From Desmodus rotundus (taxonomy: Eukaryota > Chordata > Mammalia > Chiroptera > Phyllostomidae): 64,000 bases of DNA. This document shows, piece by piece, positions 1 through 12,200 of the stretch. Made by a program: the position numbers and the translations under genes. The notes beneath the pieces are model-generated. The model did no database searches. It worked only from the letters and a program-made list of their open reading frames with translations, and was not told the origin of the DNA. The stretch lies in contig NC_071391.1 of assembly GCF_022682495.2 (NCBI RefSeq), forward strand, positions 113,381,195 to 113,445,194, written 5' to 3'. How positions within the stretch are numbered: the first letter of the stretch is position 1; each line of letters opens with the position of its first letter.

Positions 1-306
1 CTGCATGGAATGTCTGAGATTTTTCTGCCAATGTTTTCCTCTAGGACTTTTATGGGGTCATGACTTATATTTAAGTCTTTTATCCATCTTGAATTTATTT
101 TTGTGTATGGTGTAAGTTGGTGATTGAGTTTCATTTTTTTGCACGTAGCTGTCCAGATCTCCCAACACCATTTGTTGAAGAGGTTGTTTTTGTTCCATTT
201 TATGCTCCTGCCTCCTTTGTCAAATATTAATTGACCGTAAAGACTTGAGTTTATTTCTGGGTTCTCTGTTCTGTTCCATTGGTCTATGTGCCTGTTTTTA
301 TGCCAG
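1..306 (-). mobile_element. L1 ORF2 fragment, inverted 5' half of a twin-primed L1
   Basis: The reverse complement matches the L1 ORF2 stretch seen in sense at about 37,850-38,150 in the larger L1 of this window. It meets the sense half of the same insertion at 305-306, where the two nucleotides 'ag' fit both halves. About 200 bp of ORF2 present in the larger copy are missing between the halves. This is the usual structure of an L1 inserted by twin priming. The 5' end lies outside the window, so the left TSD cannot be seen. Confidence 0.88.
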
Positions 307-1220
307 AACTCACACGACTGCAATCCAGGAAGACAAACAACCCAATTAAAAAATGGGCAAAGGACTTCAACAGACACTTCTCCAAGGAAGACATACAGAG
401 GGCCCAGAGACATATGAAAAGATGCTCAGCATCACTAGCCATCAGAGAGATGCAAATTAAAACCACAATGAGGTACCATCTCACACCAGTCAGAGTGGCC
501 AACATAAACAAATCCACAAACAAATGTTGGAGAGGATGCGGAGAAAAGGGAACCCTAGTGCACTGTTGGTGGGAACATAGACTGGTGAGACCACTGTGGA
601 AAACAGTATGGAATTTCCTCACAAAACTAAAAATGGAACTGCCCTTTGACCCAGCAATTCTGCTGCTGGGATTATACCCTAAGAACCCTCAAACACCAAT
701 CCAAAAGAACCTATGCACCCCAATGTTCATAGCAGCACAATTTATAATAGCCAAGTACTGGAAGCAACCTAAGTGTGCATCAGTGAACGAGTGGATCCAA
801 AAACTATGGTATATTTACACAATGGAATTCTACACACCAGAGAGAAAGAAGGAGCTTATACCCTTTGCAACAGCATGGATGGAACTGGAGAGCATTATGC
901 TAAGAGAAATAAGCCAGGTAGTGAGGGACAAATACCATATGATCTCACCTTTAACTGGAACATAATCAACAGAAGAAAAAAGCAAACAAAATATAACCAG
1001 AGACATTGAAGTTAAGGACAATCTAACAATAGCCAGGGGGGGAGTGGGGAGGGGACAGTGGGGAGAGGGGATTACAGGAACTACTATAAATGATACATGG
1101 ACAAAATCAAGGGGGAGGGTGGAGGTGGGGGAAGGAGGGGGGTTCAGCTGGAGTGGGGTGGAGGGATGGGGAGAAAAGGCATACAACTGTAATTGAATAA
1201 CAATAAAAATTAAAAAATAA
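305..1220 (+). mobile_element. L1 3' half: ORF2 C-terminus, 3' UTR and A-rich tail
   Basis: The frame stays open to the ORF2 stop at 963-965. It encodes the C-terminal segment with the cysteine motif C-W-R-G-C followed by H-C-W-W (codons 525-570), then the conserved FDPAI, LLGLYP, FIAAQF and IYTMEF blocks. The 3' UTR (966-1200) is strongly G-rich on this strand and ends in 'caataaaaattaaaa'. Unlike two related copies in the window, the codon after the first cysteine is TGG (528-530), not TGA. This is the better preserved ORF2 C-terminus here, but only a fragment. Confidence 0.9.
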
Positions 1221-1512
1221 TTGGAAATGCTCAAGACATTTATATATCCTATTCTCCGTCTAAATTTCTCCTAGAATCCACATGGCAAGCTCCTTCAATT
1301 CCTTCACACTCTGTCCTACTTCTCCTACTTTATCTTTCTTCACAGCACTGATCATCACCTCTGTGTGTGTGTGTGTGTGCATGTGCGTGAAAGAGAGAGG
1401 GAGAGGGAGAGTGGGATTTTTAATTTTTATTAAGTCCATGTGTGTTCAAAATTTATTGCTTCTTAGGATTTGTATCTCCATCAAGATGTAACTGAGACAA
1501 AGAAATATGGCC
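1221..1512. repeat. Short unique stretch with a (TG)n/(GA)n microsatellite
   Basis: About 290 bp between two L1-derived blocks. A TG run lies at about 1361-1380, followed by GA-rich sequence to about 1412. I see no gene. The reading frames across it are microsatellite artefacts. Confidence 0.6.
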
Positions 1513-1910
1513 CAAACAAACAAACAAACAAACAAAAAAAACAGATTAAACTCCAAAAAAGAACTAAGTGTTGAAGAGATAGCCAACCTATCAGATACAA
1601 AGTTCAAAACACAGGTAATCAGGTAGCTCACAGAAATGCTTGAGTGTGGTTGGAAAATAGAGGAAAAAGTGAAGCCTATGAAAAGTGAAATAAAGGAAAA
1701 TGCACAGGGAACCAACAATGAAGGGAGGGGAACTGGGACTCAAATCAACAACTTGGACCAGAAGGAAGAAATAAACATTTAACCAGAACAGAATAAAGAA
1801 ATAAGATTTCAAAGAAATGAGGAGAGGCTTAGGAGATTAAAAATATGAACAGTAAAATGACAACAAATTCACAGCTATGAACTGAACCTAAACAAGAAAA
1901 CAAAAGCAAA
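1513..1910 (+). mobile_element. HAL1-like element, ORF1-derived 5' part
   Basis: After a (CAAA)n stretch, sequence from about 1556 translates with breaks as the N-terminal part of an L1-type ORF1: blocks resembling EIANLSD, IKENAQGTN and GTQINNLDQKEE, ending near ERLR at about 1835. It then passes directly into non-coding sequence ('aatgacaacaaattcacagc') without ORF2. An ORF1 remnant joined to its own 3' module is the layout of half-L1 (HAL1) elements. The ORF1 lineage differs from the one at 35,385. The L1 tail at 1911-2117 interrupts the element. HAL1 assignment is inference. Confidence 0.55.
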
Positions 1911-2117
1911 GTAACCAGAGAGGAAGGTTGAGGGACATAATGGAGGCAAATAGGGGAAGGGTTGTCCAGGACATGTATTAAGGACACATGGACAAAGCCA
2001 AAGGGGTGTAGGATCCAGGGTGGGAGTTGGGGATGGGTGGGGCTGGGGGGAGTGGTGAGGGGAAAATAGAGACAACTGTACCTGAACGACAATTAAAAAA
2101 CAAACAAACAAACAAAA
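1911..2117 (+). mobile_element. Nested 5'-truncated L1-type 3' tail
   Basis: A G-rich 3' UTR segment ('gggtgggagttggggatggg') ends in 'cctgaacgacaattaaaa' plus a (CAAA)n tail. It belongs to the same tail family as copies at 15,126 and 24,892. It sits inside the HAL1-like element: the sequence before it ends 'caaaagcaaa' and the sequence after it resumes 'ctaagcaaacaactag'. The shared 'aagcaaa' may be a short TSD, but a few bases separate the right copy from the tail. Confidence 0.6.
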
Positions 2118-2460
2118 AACCCTAAGCAAACAACTAGAACAGGAAAATAATCATAGAAATGGAGATCACATGGAGAGTTATCAGTGGGGAGGGTTATCAG
2201 TGTTATCAGTGGGGAAGGGGGGAAGAATACAGGGAATAAGAAGCATAAATGGTAGGTACAAAATAGGAGGAGGTTAAGAACTGTATGGGAAATGGAGAAG
2301 CCAAAGAACTTATAGGTATGACCCATGGACATGAACTAAGTGGGAGGAATGTTGGTGGGAAAGAGGGTGGATGGCAGAGGGGAATTAAGGGTAGAAAAAA
2401 ATGGGACAACTGTAATAGCATAATCAATAAAATATACTTAAAAAATAAATACACAAACGC
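2112..2460 (+). mobile_element. HAL1-like element, 3' module
   Basis: This is the continuation of the interrupted element: 'gaaatggagatcacatgg', then G-rich sequence, 'gacccatggacatgaacta', and a terminal 'gggacaactgtaatagcat' followed by 'aatcaataaaatatac'. The 3' end differs from that of the autonomous L1 copies in the window, so it is a separate 3' module. No open frame of interest. It ends in A-rich sequence near 2455. Confidence 0.5.
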
Positions 2461-2515
2461 TAATGAAAAGTGATAGCACACAAAAAAGATGTAGCCTCTA
2501 TCATTATCTCTAATG

Positions 2516-2586
2516 ATGTGTTTTCTTTTTTATATTTAAATTTTTATTGTTGTTCAGTTACAGTTATCCCACCTCAATGTGTTTTC
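2516..2586 (-). mobile_element. 51-bp L1 3'-end micro-insertion with 10-bp TSD
   Basis: Positions 2526-2576 are the reverse complement of the last bases of the L1 3' UTR plus A-tail (reading 'ataactgtaactgaacaaca' on the minus strand). The insert is flanked by the perfect direct repeat 'atgtgttttc' at 2516-2525 and 2577-2586. This is an extreme 5' truncation during target-primed reverse transcription. Confidence 0.85.
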
Positions 2587-3699
2587 CTTTAAAAGATGTT
2601 GATATTGCTAATAGAGACACTTATATTTTATTTTGTGTATGCACACTATGACTGCTTTCATCTATTTTGTATCAGTGTTATGTATATGTGGGTGTATGTA
2701 TGTGTTTTTCTGATAATAGAAACATAATAACTGGAGATTTTTCTTAGATACTTTTATAGCTATTTTAAGAAATTATTTTATTCATTTATAATTTGCATTA
2801 ATTTGTCATCTTGATTTCTATTTTCTGTTTCTTCTTCTTTTTTCATTTTTGTACATTTTGTTTGAAAAAGTAAAATTTCCAAAATCATTTTGCCACTTAG
2901 ATTAAAAATATATTTCTACTCTTACAGTGTTTGCACATTTAGGGGCTGGATATAATTATACTTTTTAATAACAAAGCCTACATCTATTGAATATTTTTCT
3001 CTTTGTGACAATAAATAACAACTTAGCCTATCTGCACGTGTAATTAAACATTTTCAGAGATTTACTATCATATGTTCAGGATTAGTAACATGTATTTTTA
3101 GTGCACAGTTTAATTTATAATCTTTTATTTTAAAATTCTGAATAAATAGTTTCTCCCCTATATCTCTCTCTGGTTTCAATTTTCTTCTCGCTGATACACA
3201 TTTTTCTACCGAACATGTGTGTGTAAGTCTCTGAGTTCAAGAACATTTTAAATTTTTTTCCTTAAATAAAACTTCTCTTCCATTCTTTCAAATAACTCTT
3301 TATCTTTCTATTAAAATTAGAGTATCTTCATCTATTTTCTACCTCTGTTAACATCTTTAACTCTTAACCTCATCCCTCTAACTTCTGTTTTGCATAAATT
3401 CATGGATTTTCAATACACTATTCCATTTTTTAATGTCTCCTACCTAGACGTCATTTAATTTACATTTTAAATTTCAATTACAATGTTTTATATCTAATGT
3501 TTCCTATTCCTTTAACTTTATTGTTATCCAAACTTACTTCATTTCATTTTTTGTTATAATTTGACTCAAATAAAATTATTTCTTTGTTGTTTATCCTCCT
3601 CAAAATATTTATTTTAAAGTCTTCTATTTTATTAATTGTATTTTGTATGAAACAAATTGTTCTTAGAGTATGTTTAAATTAAGTTTACATTCAATATTA
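2587..3699. other. AT-rich, no feature recognised
   Basis: About 1.1 kb of very AT-rich sequence without a long open frame or a repeat I can name. Polyadenylation-like AATAAA words occur as expected by base composition. Confidence 0.5.
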
Positions 3700-4228
3700 T
3701 TTTTCATTGGTTTCAGGTGTACAGCATATTTGTTAGACAACCATATACTTTATAAAGTGCTCCCTCCAGTATTTTCAGTCCTCACCTGTTACCGTACACA
3801 GTTATGACAATATTACTGATTCGATTTCCTATGCTGTACTTTACGTTCATTCCTATGACTATTTTGTAACTATTGATCAGTACTTCTCATTTCCTCCATC
3901 GTTTTTACCCAGTACTCCAAACACTCCTGCTCTCTGGTAACCTTCATATGTTCTCTGTGTCTGTGAGTCTGTTTCTATTTTTGTTTGTTTACACTGTTCG
4001 TTAGATTCCACACATAAGTGAAATCAAATGGTATTTGTCTTTCTCCCTGACATATTTCACTTAGCATAATGCACTCTAGGCCCACCCATTCTGGTTCAGG
4101 CGGTAAGATTTCATATATATTCATCACTTTCTTATCTACTCCTCTACCGATGGGTGCTTAGGTTGCTTTCATATGTAAGCTATTATAAATATAGATGTAA
4201 TAAACATAAGAGTGGATATATTCTTTTT
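3700..4228 (-). mobile_element. Old L1 3' end, antisense
   Basis: The reverse complement carries eroded L1 ORF2 C-terminal and 3' UTR blocks. On the plus strand one reads 'gttagattccacacataagtg' type sequence, 'aaatcaaatggtatttgtct' and 'cacttagcataatgc', the antisense of the KYHMIS/MLSEIS region. The end near 3710 ('ggtgtacagcata') matches older mammalian L1 3' termini. It is far more diverged than the L1 copies at 1-1220 or 33-39 kb. Confidence 0.75.
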
Positions 4229-4827
4229 AATTAGAGTTTTAATTATATTTTCTGTGTCCATTTAATTTTTTCTATAGAGATTATTTACATAATATATTGA
4301 GTTTTCAGTGTCATTGAAACTTTACACTTGTGTTACGTATTTGTAAATATGTCACTGAGAGGTTGCAACATTAATGTTGTCTCTGTTTTATATGATAAAT
4401 ATTTATTGTGATATCAGTTATCAGATTAATGGTTAATAGAAGAATTATTGATATATTTGAAAAGTAGTTTTAAGTTCTGTTATTTACATGTATATTATAT
4501 CATTGCAGCTTACTGATATATTAACCTTCACACATCAACCTTTCTATTCTAAATAAGAGTATAATTGGGTAGTGGTGCTACACTGGCATGTCTTTATAAC
4601 AAACACATGAAAGAAAGTAACATTAATATTTGTGAGCGAGATGCACAATGTGACAATTTAAAAGACTTCATGAAAGCATGCTATACTCACAAACATATTA
4701 ACATATTTTGTTTTCCTTACAAATCAATCTGCTACTATCAACTTGAAAATCAGCTGTTGAGTGACAAAATCATGTAACAGGATGAAGCTGCTCTTGCACC
4801 TGATCCTGGAGGTAATGTAGAACATTG

Positions 4828-5040
4828 CTACAGGTAAGAGGTTGTCAAACCTATTCTCTGAAGTAAATGCTTATATTTTAATAGCCTCTGTCGCCATTGC
4901 TCAGCTCTGCTTTTATAGCCAAAATGTAGCTGTAGAGAATACATAAACAAACAAATATAGCCATGTTCCAATAAAACTTTATTTACAAAACCAGGCGGTG
5001 ACCTAGATTTTGGCTACAGGCTGTAGTTTACTAACATCTA
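4828..5040 (+). mobile_element. hAT-type non-autonomous DNA transposon remnant
   Basis: It resembles a common mammalian MER-class element: 'tgttccaataaaactttatt', 'acaaaaccaggcggtgacc' and 'ctgtagtttactaac' occur in the expected order. A second diverged copy lies at about 15,994-16,219 and an antisense one at 46,378-46,560. Exact family not assigned. No 8-bp TSD was resolved. Confidence 0.55.
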
Positions 5041-6689
5041 CTTTCAGTAAAGTGTTGGGAAAAATATGTATAGTAGGCTTTTAAACTATGCAACCAATAA
5101 TAATGTGTTAATAATAGAAATGTATTAAAATGCTGATATAATTTATAATGTATACCCAGGAAATGCACAAATGAATATATTTATTTATTCATAGTAGCTA
5201 TAAATGCAACAGAACTCAAGGGCTATAAGCAAAAGCAGTTTTATGTTCTACTGTCTCTGACTCTTTATATTCGTTCTGTGTGAATGATGCTTTGCTGCTT
5301 GTGGATGAAAATTAGTGTAAGTTCCATGATTTCTGTGTCATTTCCAGGAAAGATAACACTGGCAAGTAGTAAACAATGTGTCCAGTTCAGTCTAGCATAA
5401 TCACGAAGCCTTTAGACTTCACTTACAGTTGTAACTGCCTGAACAGAAGCAGGTTGGCTTCAGCATTGATACACAGAAGCATAATTGTCCCATCCAGTTC
5501 CCACCCAGTATACTCATTATTATTTTTAAGCCATTCTGGTGTGCTCAATGGAGAGACAGGTGAGAAAATAGGAAGTGAAATTTCTATTTGCCTAATATTC
5601 ACATTAAGTAGCATCATGCTTTTTGTCTATAAGAGATGTTCAATATTAATTCCTCATTAAGGGCTCCTTTGTGGGAACTTAATAGAAACCCAACTGCTCA
5701 CTTGGAACTCTCAAACCTGAAGCTTCTGTGAATTTTAAGGAGGAATTCTGTTTCCCTTGTTGATTATCCTGTTACTTAAGCCGCTAGGCACCAGAGGTGC
5801 CTCCACTTTAATTTTGCTGAGGTATTTCCTCTGTTCCAGGTGACAACCATACCCTAAACCCCTCACCACTGTGGACCACATCTTGTCCATAGAAATCACT
5901 CCCTCTTCTTCTGAAATACTTTAGAAGGTCAACTCAGTCCCAATACAGACAGCTCTCCTTGGCTCCATTTTCAAAACAGCCAGGGCTGACCAACTCTTAC
6001 CTTTTAGATTCTCTAGAGAGAAGTAAATATGCAGTCCATTATTCCCTCAAAACTGTAGGAATTATTTATGAATTTCTTCAAGTGAGAGGAGGTGTCCTTA
6101 CAACATATCTTTTCCACTTAGCATAAAGTGGAAACACCAACAAGATTGGAGATATTAGAATACTTTCTGTAGTCTCCAACAAGTTCCAACTCATAGTTTT
6201 GCTGTGAGTGAAGGTTTAAGGATTTTGTTACTAGCTCGATTTCATTCATTATAAATCCTGTATCATAGCTTCTCTACTCACCTTGGAGTGTGGCATCTAT
6301 TATTTCAGTGGCCCAGGGACAGAGCTGAACCTCTGATGGCAGTGAAGTTCATATACAGTGAAACTTTAGTTTCTGCGAGTGGAACTTCCTGGGGCTGTTA
6401 TGTAAGGCAATGCTTATCCACTAAAAATGAGATTTAAAAAAACTTATGTTTGACATAAGTTGCATATGTAACATTTAACAGAATTAGTAGTTTAATGAGT
6501 GAATTTTTGTCTTAATTATATATTTGGTCCTGCACTGCAAATGAACACATTTCAGTACTTACCATATCTGAAAAGGCATTCCATACTGTGACAATTCCTG
6601 TCTTTTTGAAAACTGTATTTCTTTCACATCATATCATTTTACCCTTCTGGAAGTCCTTCTACTTCCTTGGTTTCCCTTAGCCTATTTGC
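5041..6689. other. Unique-looking intergenic sequence
   Basis: About 1.6 kb with moderate base composition. The longest plus-strand frame here (5376-5660) lacks any recognisable motif and overlaps an opposite open frame, so I do not call a gene. Confidence 0.5.
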
Positions 6690-7600
6690 AAGTTCCTCCT
6701 GCTTTCTCTAACCGTAAGTATTGGAATTCCTTAACTCAATCCTGGGCACTTTTTTTTTTTTTCCTGACAGCGCATGTTTTTCTCTACAGAATCTCATTCA
6801 ATTTACTGAATTACCATTTATGTACTAAAGTGTTCATGATTTATAATTGTGGGTCAAACACTTCCTTTCTAAATCCAACTGCCTACCTAATATGTCTTCT
6901 TTGGGTATCTCAAAAACTTCTTAAATTCATCATGTCAACAACTGAAACCATGGCTGACACCCCCATAGCCAAGTCTCCTCCATTTCTTCTTAACTTAGTT
7001 GTCAGCTTCACCCATTCAAGCATCCCGCTCAAGCAACATAGAAGGAATTCTCATCACATACATTTCCTCTTAATACTCTTCAACATTTTCTTAATGCTCT
7101 TGAAGGAAGCTCACCTAAATGGCATGGCCTACAGGCTCCCTGTCCCTTTTTAAAACTTCTCTAGCCTTGTTGCCTGGTATTGTCATCTGTACCATGTACC
7201 TTTAGTCTAATCGGACATCTCTTTGTTTCTATGAACATAATATGATGCATCTATTCTAAGACCCTGGATAGAACCACTGTCCCCCATCCTCCTGTATTTC
7301 CTTACAGGACAGCAGCTCACTAAAACCAGAATTCAGTTCAACCAGAACATCCTTGGGAAATAATTCCTGAGGCTTCTATACATGATCAAGTCTCATTTTA
7401 TGTATTTGTCATTTAACTTCTGACTAACTGTTTCATAACACCTACAAAATGCCTTCACGTGATTTTTAACACAATTGTCATCTCTGCAGGTTCTATGAGG
7501 ACAGGAACGCTCATTTTTTGCTCGCCATTGTAACTCTAATAACAAACAGACTATTGCTTGGCAAATATTAGATTATTTCTGAATGATTAAGTAAATCATT
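6690..7600 (+). mobile_element. Ancient L2-type LINE fragment
   Basis: Eroded blocks of the L2 3' half are visible in order: a 'tcaacaactgaaaccatgg' stretch at about 6937, 'ggcatggcctacaggctccc' at about 7121, and the L2-like terminal 'tctatgaggacaggaacgctc' at about 7492 leading to a 'gaatgattaa' end. The 155-codon frame at 6686-7153 falls inside this fragment and has no independent support. Confidence 0.55.
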
Positions 7601-7679
7601 CAGAATACTGTAAGTTTCTACAGTATTTTATAATATTTATGAAAAATGGATAAGGTATGAATTTTACATTTATGTCCTC

Positions 7680-8668
7680 AAGAAAAATTATATTAAAATA
7701 ATAAACAGTAACATGGAAAAGTGAAGACAATATTTCCTAGCAAAGAGTAAAAACAATCCAATAAAAAAAGGATTATGGAATAGGAGAAAATACTTGCAAA
7801 CCATGTATCTCATATGGGATTTATATCCAAAATAAATGAAGAACTCGCACAACTCAACAACAAAAGAAGCAAACAAACAATCTGATTTTAAAATGAGCAG
7901 AGAAACTGAAAAAAACATTTTTTTCTAAAGTAGGCATTCACGGCCAATAGGTACATAAAGGGATGGTCAAAATCACTAATTACCAGGGAAATATACACCA
8001 AAACCACAATAAAATGTCACCTCACTGTTGTCTGAATGATTATCATCAAGAAGGCAAAAGATAACAAACACCAGAGAGAGTGTGGAAAAAGAACGCCTGT
8101 GCATTGCTGCTGGAAATGTAAATTGGTGCAGCCGTTATACCGTCTTATGAAAAAACGGTATGGTGGTTCCTCAAAAAATAATCAAATAGAACTCCTGTAT
8201 GTTCCAGCAGTTCCACCTGGGCAGACAGCTAAAGGAAATGAAAACTGCATATAGAAGAGGTATATGCACTCCCATTTTTATTCCAGCTTTATTCACAATA
8301 GTCTAAGATATGGGAACGACCTAAACGTCAGTCAGTGCATCAATGGGTAAAGAAGAGTGAGATACGCACACACATACACACAATGAAAAGTTACTCAGCC
8401 ATGAAAAAAAAGAAAACCCTGCCTTTGTAACAACATGGATAAACCATAAGTGCTTCGTGCTTAGTAAATGGAACCAGGTAAAGACAAATATTACATGATA
8501 CAGATGGGGAAGTAGTAACGTGTAGAAGGGGTCAAATATATGGCAACAGAAGATGGTTTGTCTTTGGGTGGTGGGTGTACAATACAATATTCAGACCATT
8601 TATCATAGAAATGTACACTTGAAACCTATATAATTTTATTAACCAATGTCACCCAATAAATTTAACAA
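7680..8668 (+). mobile_element. Old L1 ORF2 C-terminal fragment and 3' end
   Basis: Sense L1 remnant: the region around 7760-7850 is the 'CKYLS/HMGFISKINEELAQLNN'-type block in eroded form, and 8080-8130 carries the eroded '[19 protein letters not shown]' equivalent of the cysteine motif. It ends at 'cacccaataaatttaacaaa'. There are numerous stops and frameshifts. Divergence is high compared with the young L1 copies. Confidence 0.75.
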
Positions 8669-9290
8669 AAATATTTTCTGATATCACTTATATGTGGAAT
8701 CTAAAAAGGCCAAACTCATAGAAAGAGAGAGTGAATGGCAGTTATCAAGGGCTGGGGTTTGTGGGGAGTGGGGAGGTGTTGTTAAAGGACACAAACCTGC
8801 CAGTAGGAAATGAGTAACTCCTAGAGATATGACGTACAGCATAGCGTTTGTCGAAACAATTCCATATTACTTCAACATTGCTAAGAGACTAAATCTTTTT
8901 TTTAAGGTTTTATTTTTTTATTTTTAGACAGAGGGTAAGGAGAGAGGGAGAGAAACATCAGGGTGTGGTTGACTCTCATGCACCCCCTACTGGGGACTTT
9001 GCCCACAACCCAGGCCTGTTCCCTGACTGGGAATTGAACTAGTGGCTCTTTGGTTCACAAGCCAGCACTCAATCCACTGAGCCACACCAGCCAGGGCAAG
9101 AGACTAAAACTCAAATATTCTTACCACTAAAAATAAATATAATTATGTGACATGATACAGGAGTTATCTCAAGTTCTAGTGATGATAATATTGCAATACA
9201 TAAATGTATCAAATCACATTGTACATCTCAGATTTACACAATGTTGTATGTGAAATTTATCTCAATTTTTTAAAAGGTTATTACATTAAT
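8669..9290 (+). mobile_element. Old L1 3' UTR fragment, split by a SINE
   Basis: A second old L1 3' end in sense ('atatgtggaatctaaaaagg', then a G-rich stretch at 8745-8785, then 'aatacataaatgtatcaaat' and 'cacaatgttgtatgtgaaa'). The antisense SINE at 8894-9097 interrupts it, with TSD copies on each side, so the L1 predates the SINE. Confidence 0.7.
8883..9108 (-). mobile_element. VES-type tRNA-derived SINE with 11-bp TSD
   Basis: On the minus strand the body (8894-9097) begins 'gccctggctggtgtggctc', has an A-box-like 'tggctcagtgg' and a B-box-like 'agttcaattcc', and ends in CT-rich sequence and an A-rich tail. The perfect TSD 'aagagactaaa' lies at 8883-8893 and 9098-9108. VES-like SINEs are a bat lineage marker. 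Transcription by RNA polymerase III and mobilisation by L1 are family knowledge. Confidence 0.9.
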
Positions 9291-12200
9291 AATTTATTAA
9301 TTATTTAAATATTTGGTACAATTCACCAGTGAAGCCATGTTGTTCTGGACTTTCTTTGTAGGGCTGATTTTAATGACTATTTTATTATTATTAATTCTAA
9401 ACATTCTTCAGTAAATATGTATTATTTGATTAATATTAAGGATCCACTAATAATAAAGTTAAATTGACATGCTTGGAAAATATTTATAACAAATGTAAGG
9501 TACCTAATATTTATAAATAGAATTTTTCTGTACATAAAGAATCCCCATGAATCAGAAAAAGATAAAAGAAAGAACTGGCAAAGTTAAGGGGAAAGAAGAC
9601 CGATCACATAATATTATAATTCTACATAGAGACATTACATACAATATTTCCTGAGTACTACTTGCAGTTGTGTGTTAACAAATACATCATGTTTAGTCAA
9701 AACATCTCCCTTCTAGTAAGTTGTCTGAATGATTTATTGGATTATTTTTGGCAACTTGATAGCACTTTCTTCTTTCCAGTGTTTTTGCATGCTTTTTTTT
9801 GAACACCTCAATTACAGAGTATTATTTGCCTATTTTGATATTACTAGCTTACTCCACACCTCATCCCACTTATATAGAAGATGTATTAGTTACAATATAT
9901 TAGTTACTGTAACAGGTCAAAAATGTATGATGACTCATATGTAATAGAACTTTATTTTTCACTCATGCAGAGTCTAAATAATCATTTCTGATTGATGTTT
10001 CTGGAAGCGGCAATGATAGATGCTCCCAGGCCTGCTCCATCCTGGGGCTCTGCCATCCTCAGCAGAGGGCTTCCCAGGTCTCAGTGCTCATCGTCAGCAA
10101 GTAAGTGAAAATGGAGTTTGCAGGAAAATATATGGACAGTTTCATGGACAAACTTACAAGTGTTTCATATCACTTCCAATCGCCTCTGTTACCTAAATCT
10201 TGGTCAGAGAGCCCCCTCCCCCACAGCTCTATGGTAGGTTAGTAAACGTAGTAATTACAACAGTGTTGATAAATACTCTGCCACTCTTTGCTGTGGGGTA
10301 AAAGATAAATTATGCCCAAGGGAAATGTTTTCAATAACATATATTAGTATTTTCATTTGTGTTATGGACTTAAATTTATCCTATGTAGCACACATCATGT
10401 ATTATAATTCATTTCAAAACCTAAACGTTCAAATCACTCATGCTTGGTTTCACGTTTTCCTTTGCTTTGCTCTGCTTTTATTCTTCCTCTGTTCTGTAAC
10501 CGACATCTACCTTTTGAAAAGCTGATTTTACCTATTCCCGCTTAAATTTTTCACTCCTACCAAAAGTAATTTACCTCACTGCTGCTTTATCTTTTGATTT
10601 CTTCTTTCAGCCACAGTTTTTTATGTAAGCTATATAAAGAGAGTTTAAAATTTACCTAATACCATGTCTTATCCAAATAGTCAATTCACTAATATTGTTA
10701 TGTGTTTCTGGAAGAATATGATTCTGAGGATGATCAATAAATATCATCTATGAGTGAAGGAAACTGGGAAATTACCTATGCTTTATCTCTTTTACCCCAC
10801 ACTGTGTCTCTGAATCCTTAAATGTTACTTATTTTCAAATTACCTTGTTTCAAAGTAATAGAAATACATGGTTTTAAAAATGAAATAAAGCCTAAAAACA
10901 CTTACAATGAAAAACAACATGCCTATCTCCTTATTTCTACCCTAACTCCCAATTCTCAGTTAGCCCCTCCCTATTGTTTAGTTGTTTCTTCTTACAGTTC
11001 CTTCGTTATTTTATCTAAACTTTGTTTCCACTGCTATTATCTTCCAAATACTCAAATAAATCTGTTGTACGCCTATCAAAAATTTTGCCAAATTTAAACT
11101 TACTAAACATCTAGCTGTTCAATCATCCCTATTTCCCTCCCCTGCCCCTCCCATCCCTCCCAAGAAGATCTCTTCACACTGCTCAGTCTTCAAGTGTCAA
11201 TTTAAACTTGGCAGTACCTTGAGCCAGTGTCCAGTTGTGAACTAGCAGTTGCTCTTGCCTATTTCTTGTCCATAGAGTATCAATCTGCTCTCTTGTTTTG
11301 CAGGAGCTGGACCCAAGAAAGGGTTGATACTCCACAGTTGACAAGCAGGTTTTAAATTAGTTCTCCAGTTTTCAACAGGTAACTTCCTCCAGCCTTCTCC
11401 AGGGGTTAGTGTTCCTGCACCTGGAGTGTATCAATGTTCAATTTACCTAGAGAATAAACATTATGTGCCCTGTGAGTGTAAGAAAAGGCTATTGCTGGAT
11501 GATTTTCAATAAGAGAGAAGACCTGGAAATTCTAACTGCTCTGTACTTAGCTTTTTGACAACTTTTTATTTCTATTTACTGCCTTCTGCACTACCTGATT
11601 TCTTCACATAATGAGTCTCTAAATACTCTGTGAAGAACATTTTTTAAAGCTGGGCATATACAATATCCTCTGCTTTCTGGCCCTAGTAATTATCTGGGCT
11701 TCTGCTTAATCCTATGGACATGGGAGGGGCATATTCCAATAAAAAAGGCCAATTCAACTGCCTTTTATCAGTTCAGGCCAGAAAGAGAGGACACAAAATG
11801 TTAAAAGAAAGAAGAGAAAGAAAGAAACATCCTTTGTACTCTGCCCACTTTTAATCCTAAAAAATGATGCTGCGTTTTTCTCAATATTATTTCATTTTTA
11901 TATTAAATGTGCAACATTAAAAATCCTGTTTTTATACAAAGCTATAAATTTCAATTAAACCTCATAATATGGAGATATTTCTATTTGGTAGAAATATTAA
12001 TGGAATTTCTTAGCTTTTAAATTAGTTTAAAAATGTATAGTAACATCAAAAAAGGCTAAGATATTTAATGACAAACAGTAAGAGTATTTAAAGAATGACT
12101 TTATTTTTAAAAAATAAATGATAAATTCAATAGATGATAGCATACCAATGGAAAACTGTCTGGAAGATAAAACTCTTCATATATAATTACTCAGACGAAC

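Noticed and set aside
1911..2460. Tandem repeat of L1 tails as a CRISPR-like or satellite array
   Set aside because: The units are different elements with different ends, not regular repeats and spacers.
6686..7153. 155-codon plus frame as a gene
   Set aside because: It lies within an L2-like fragment, has no motif and crosses a poly-T run.
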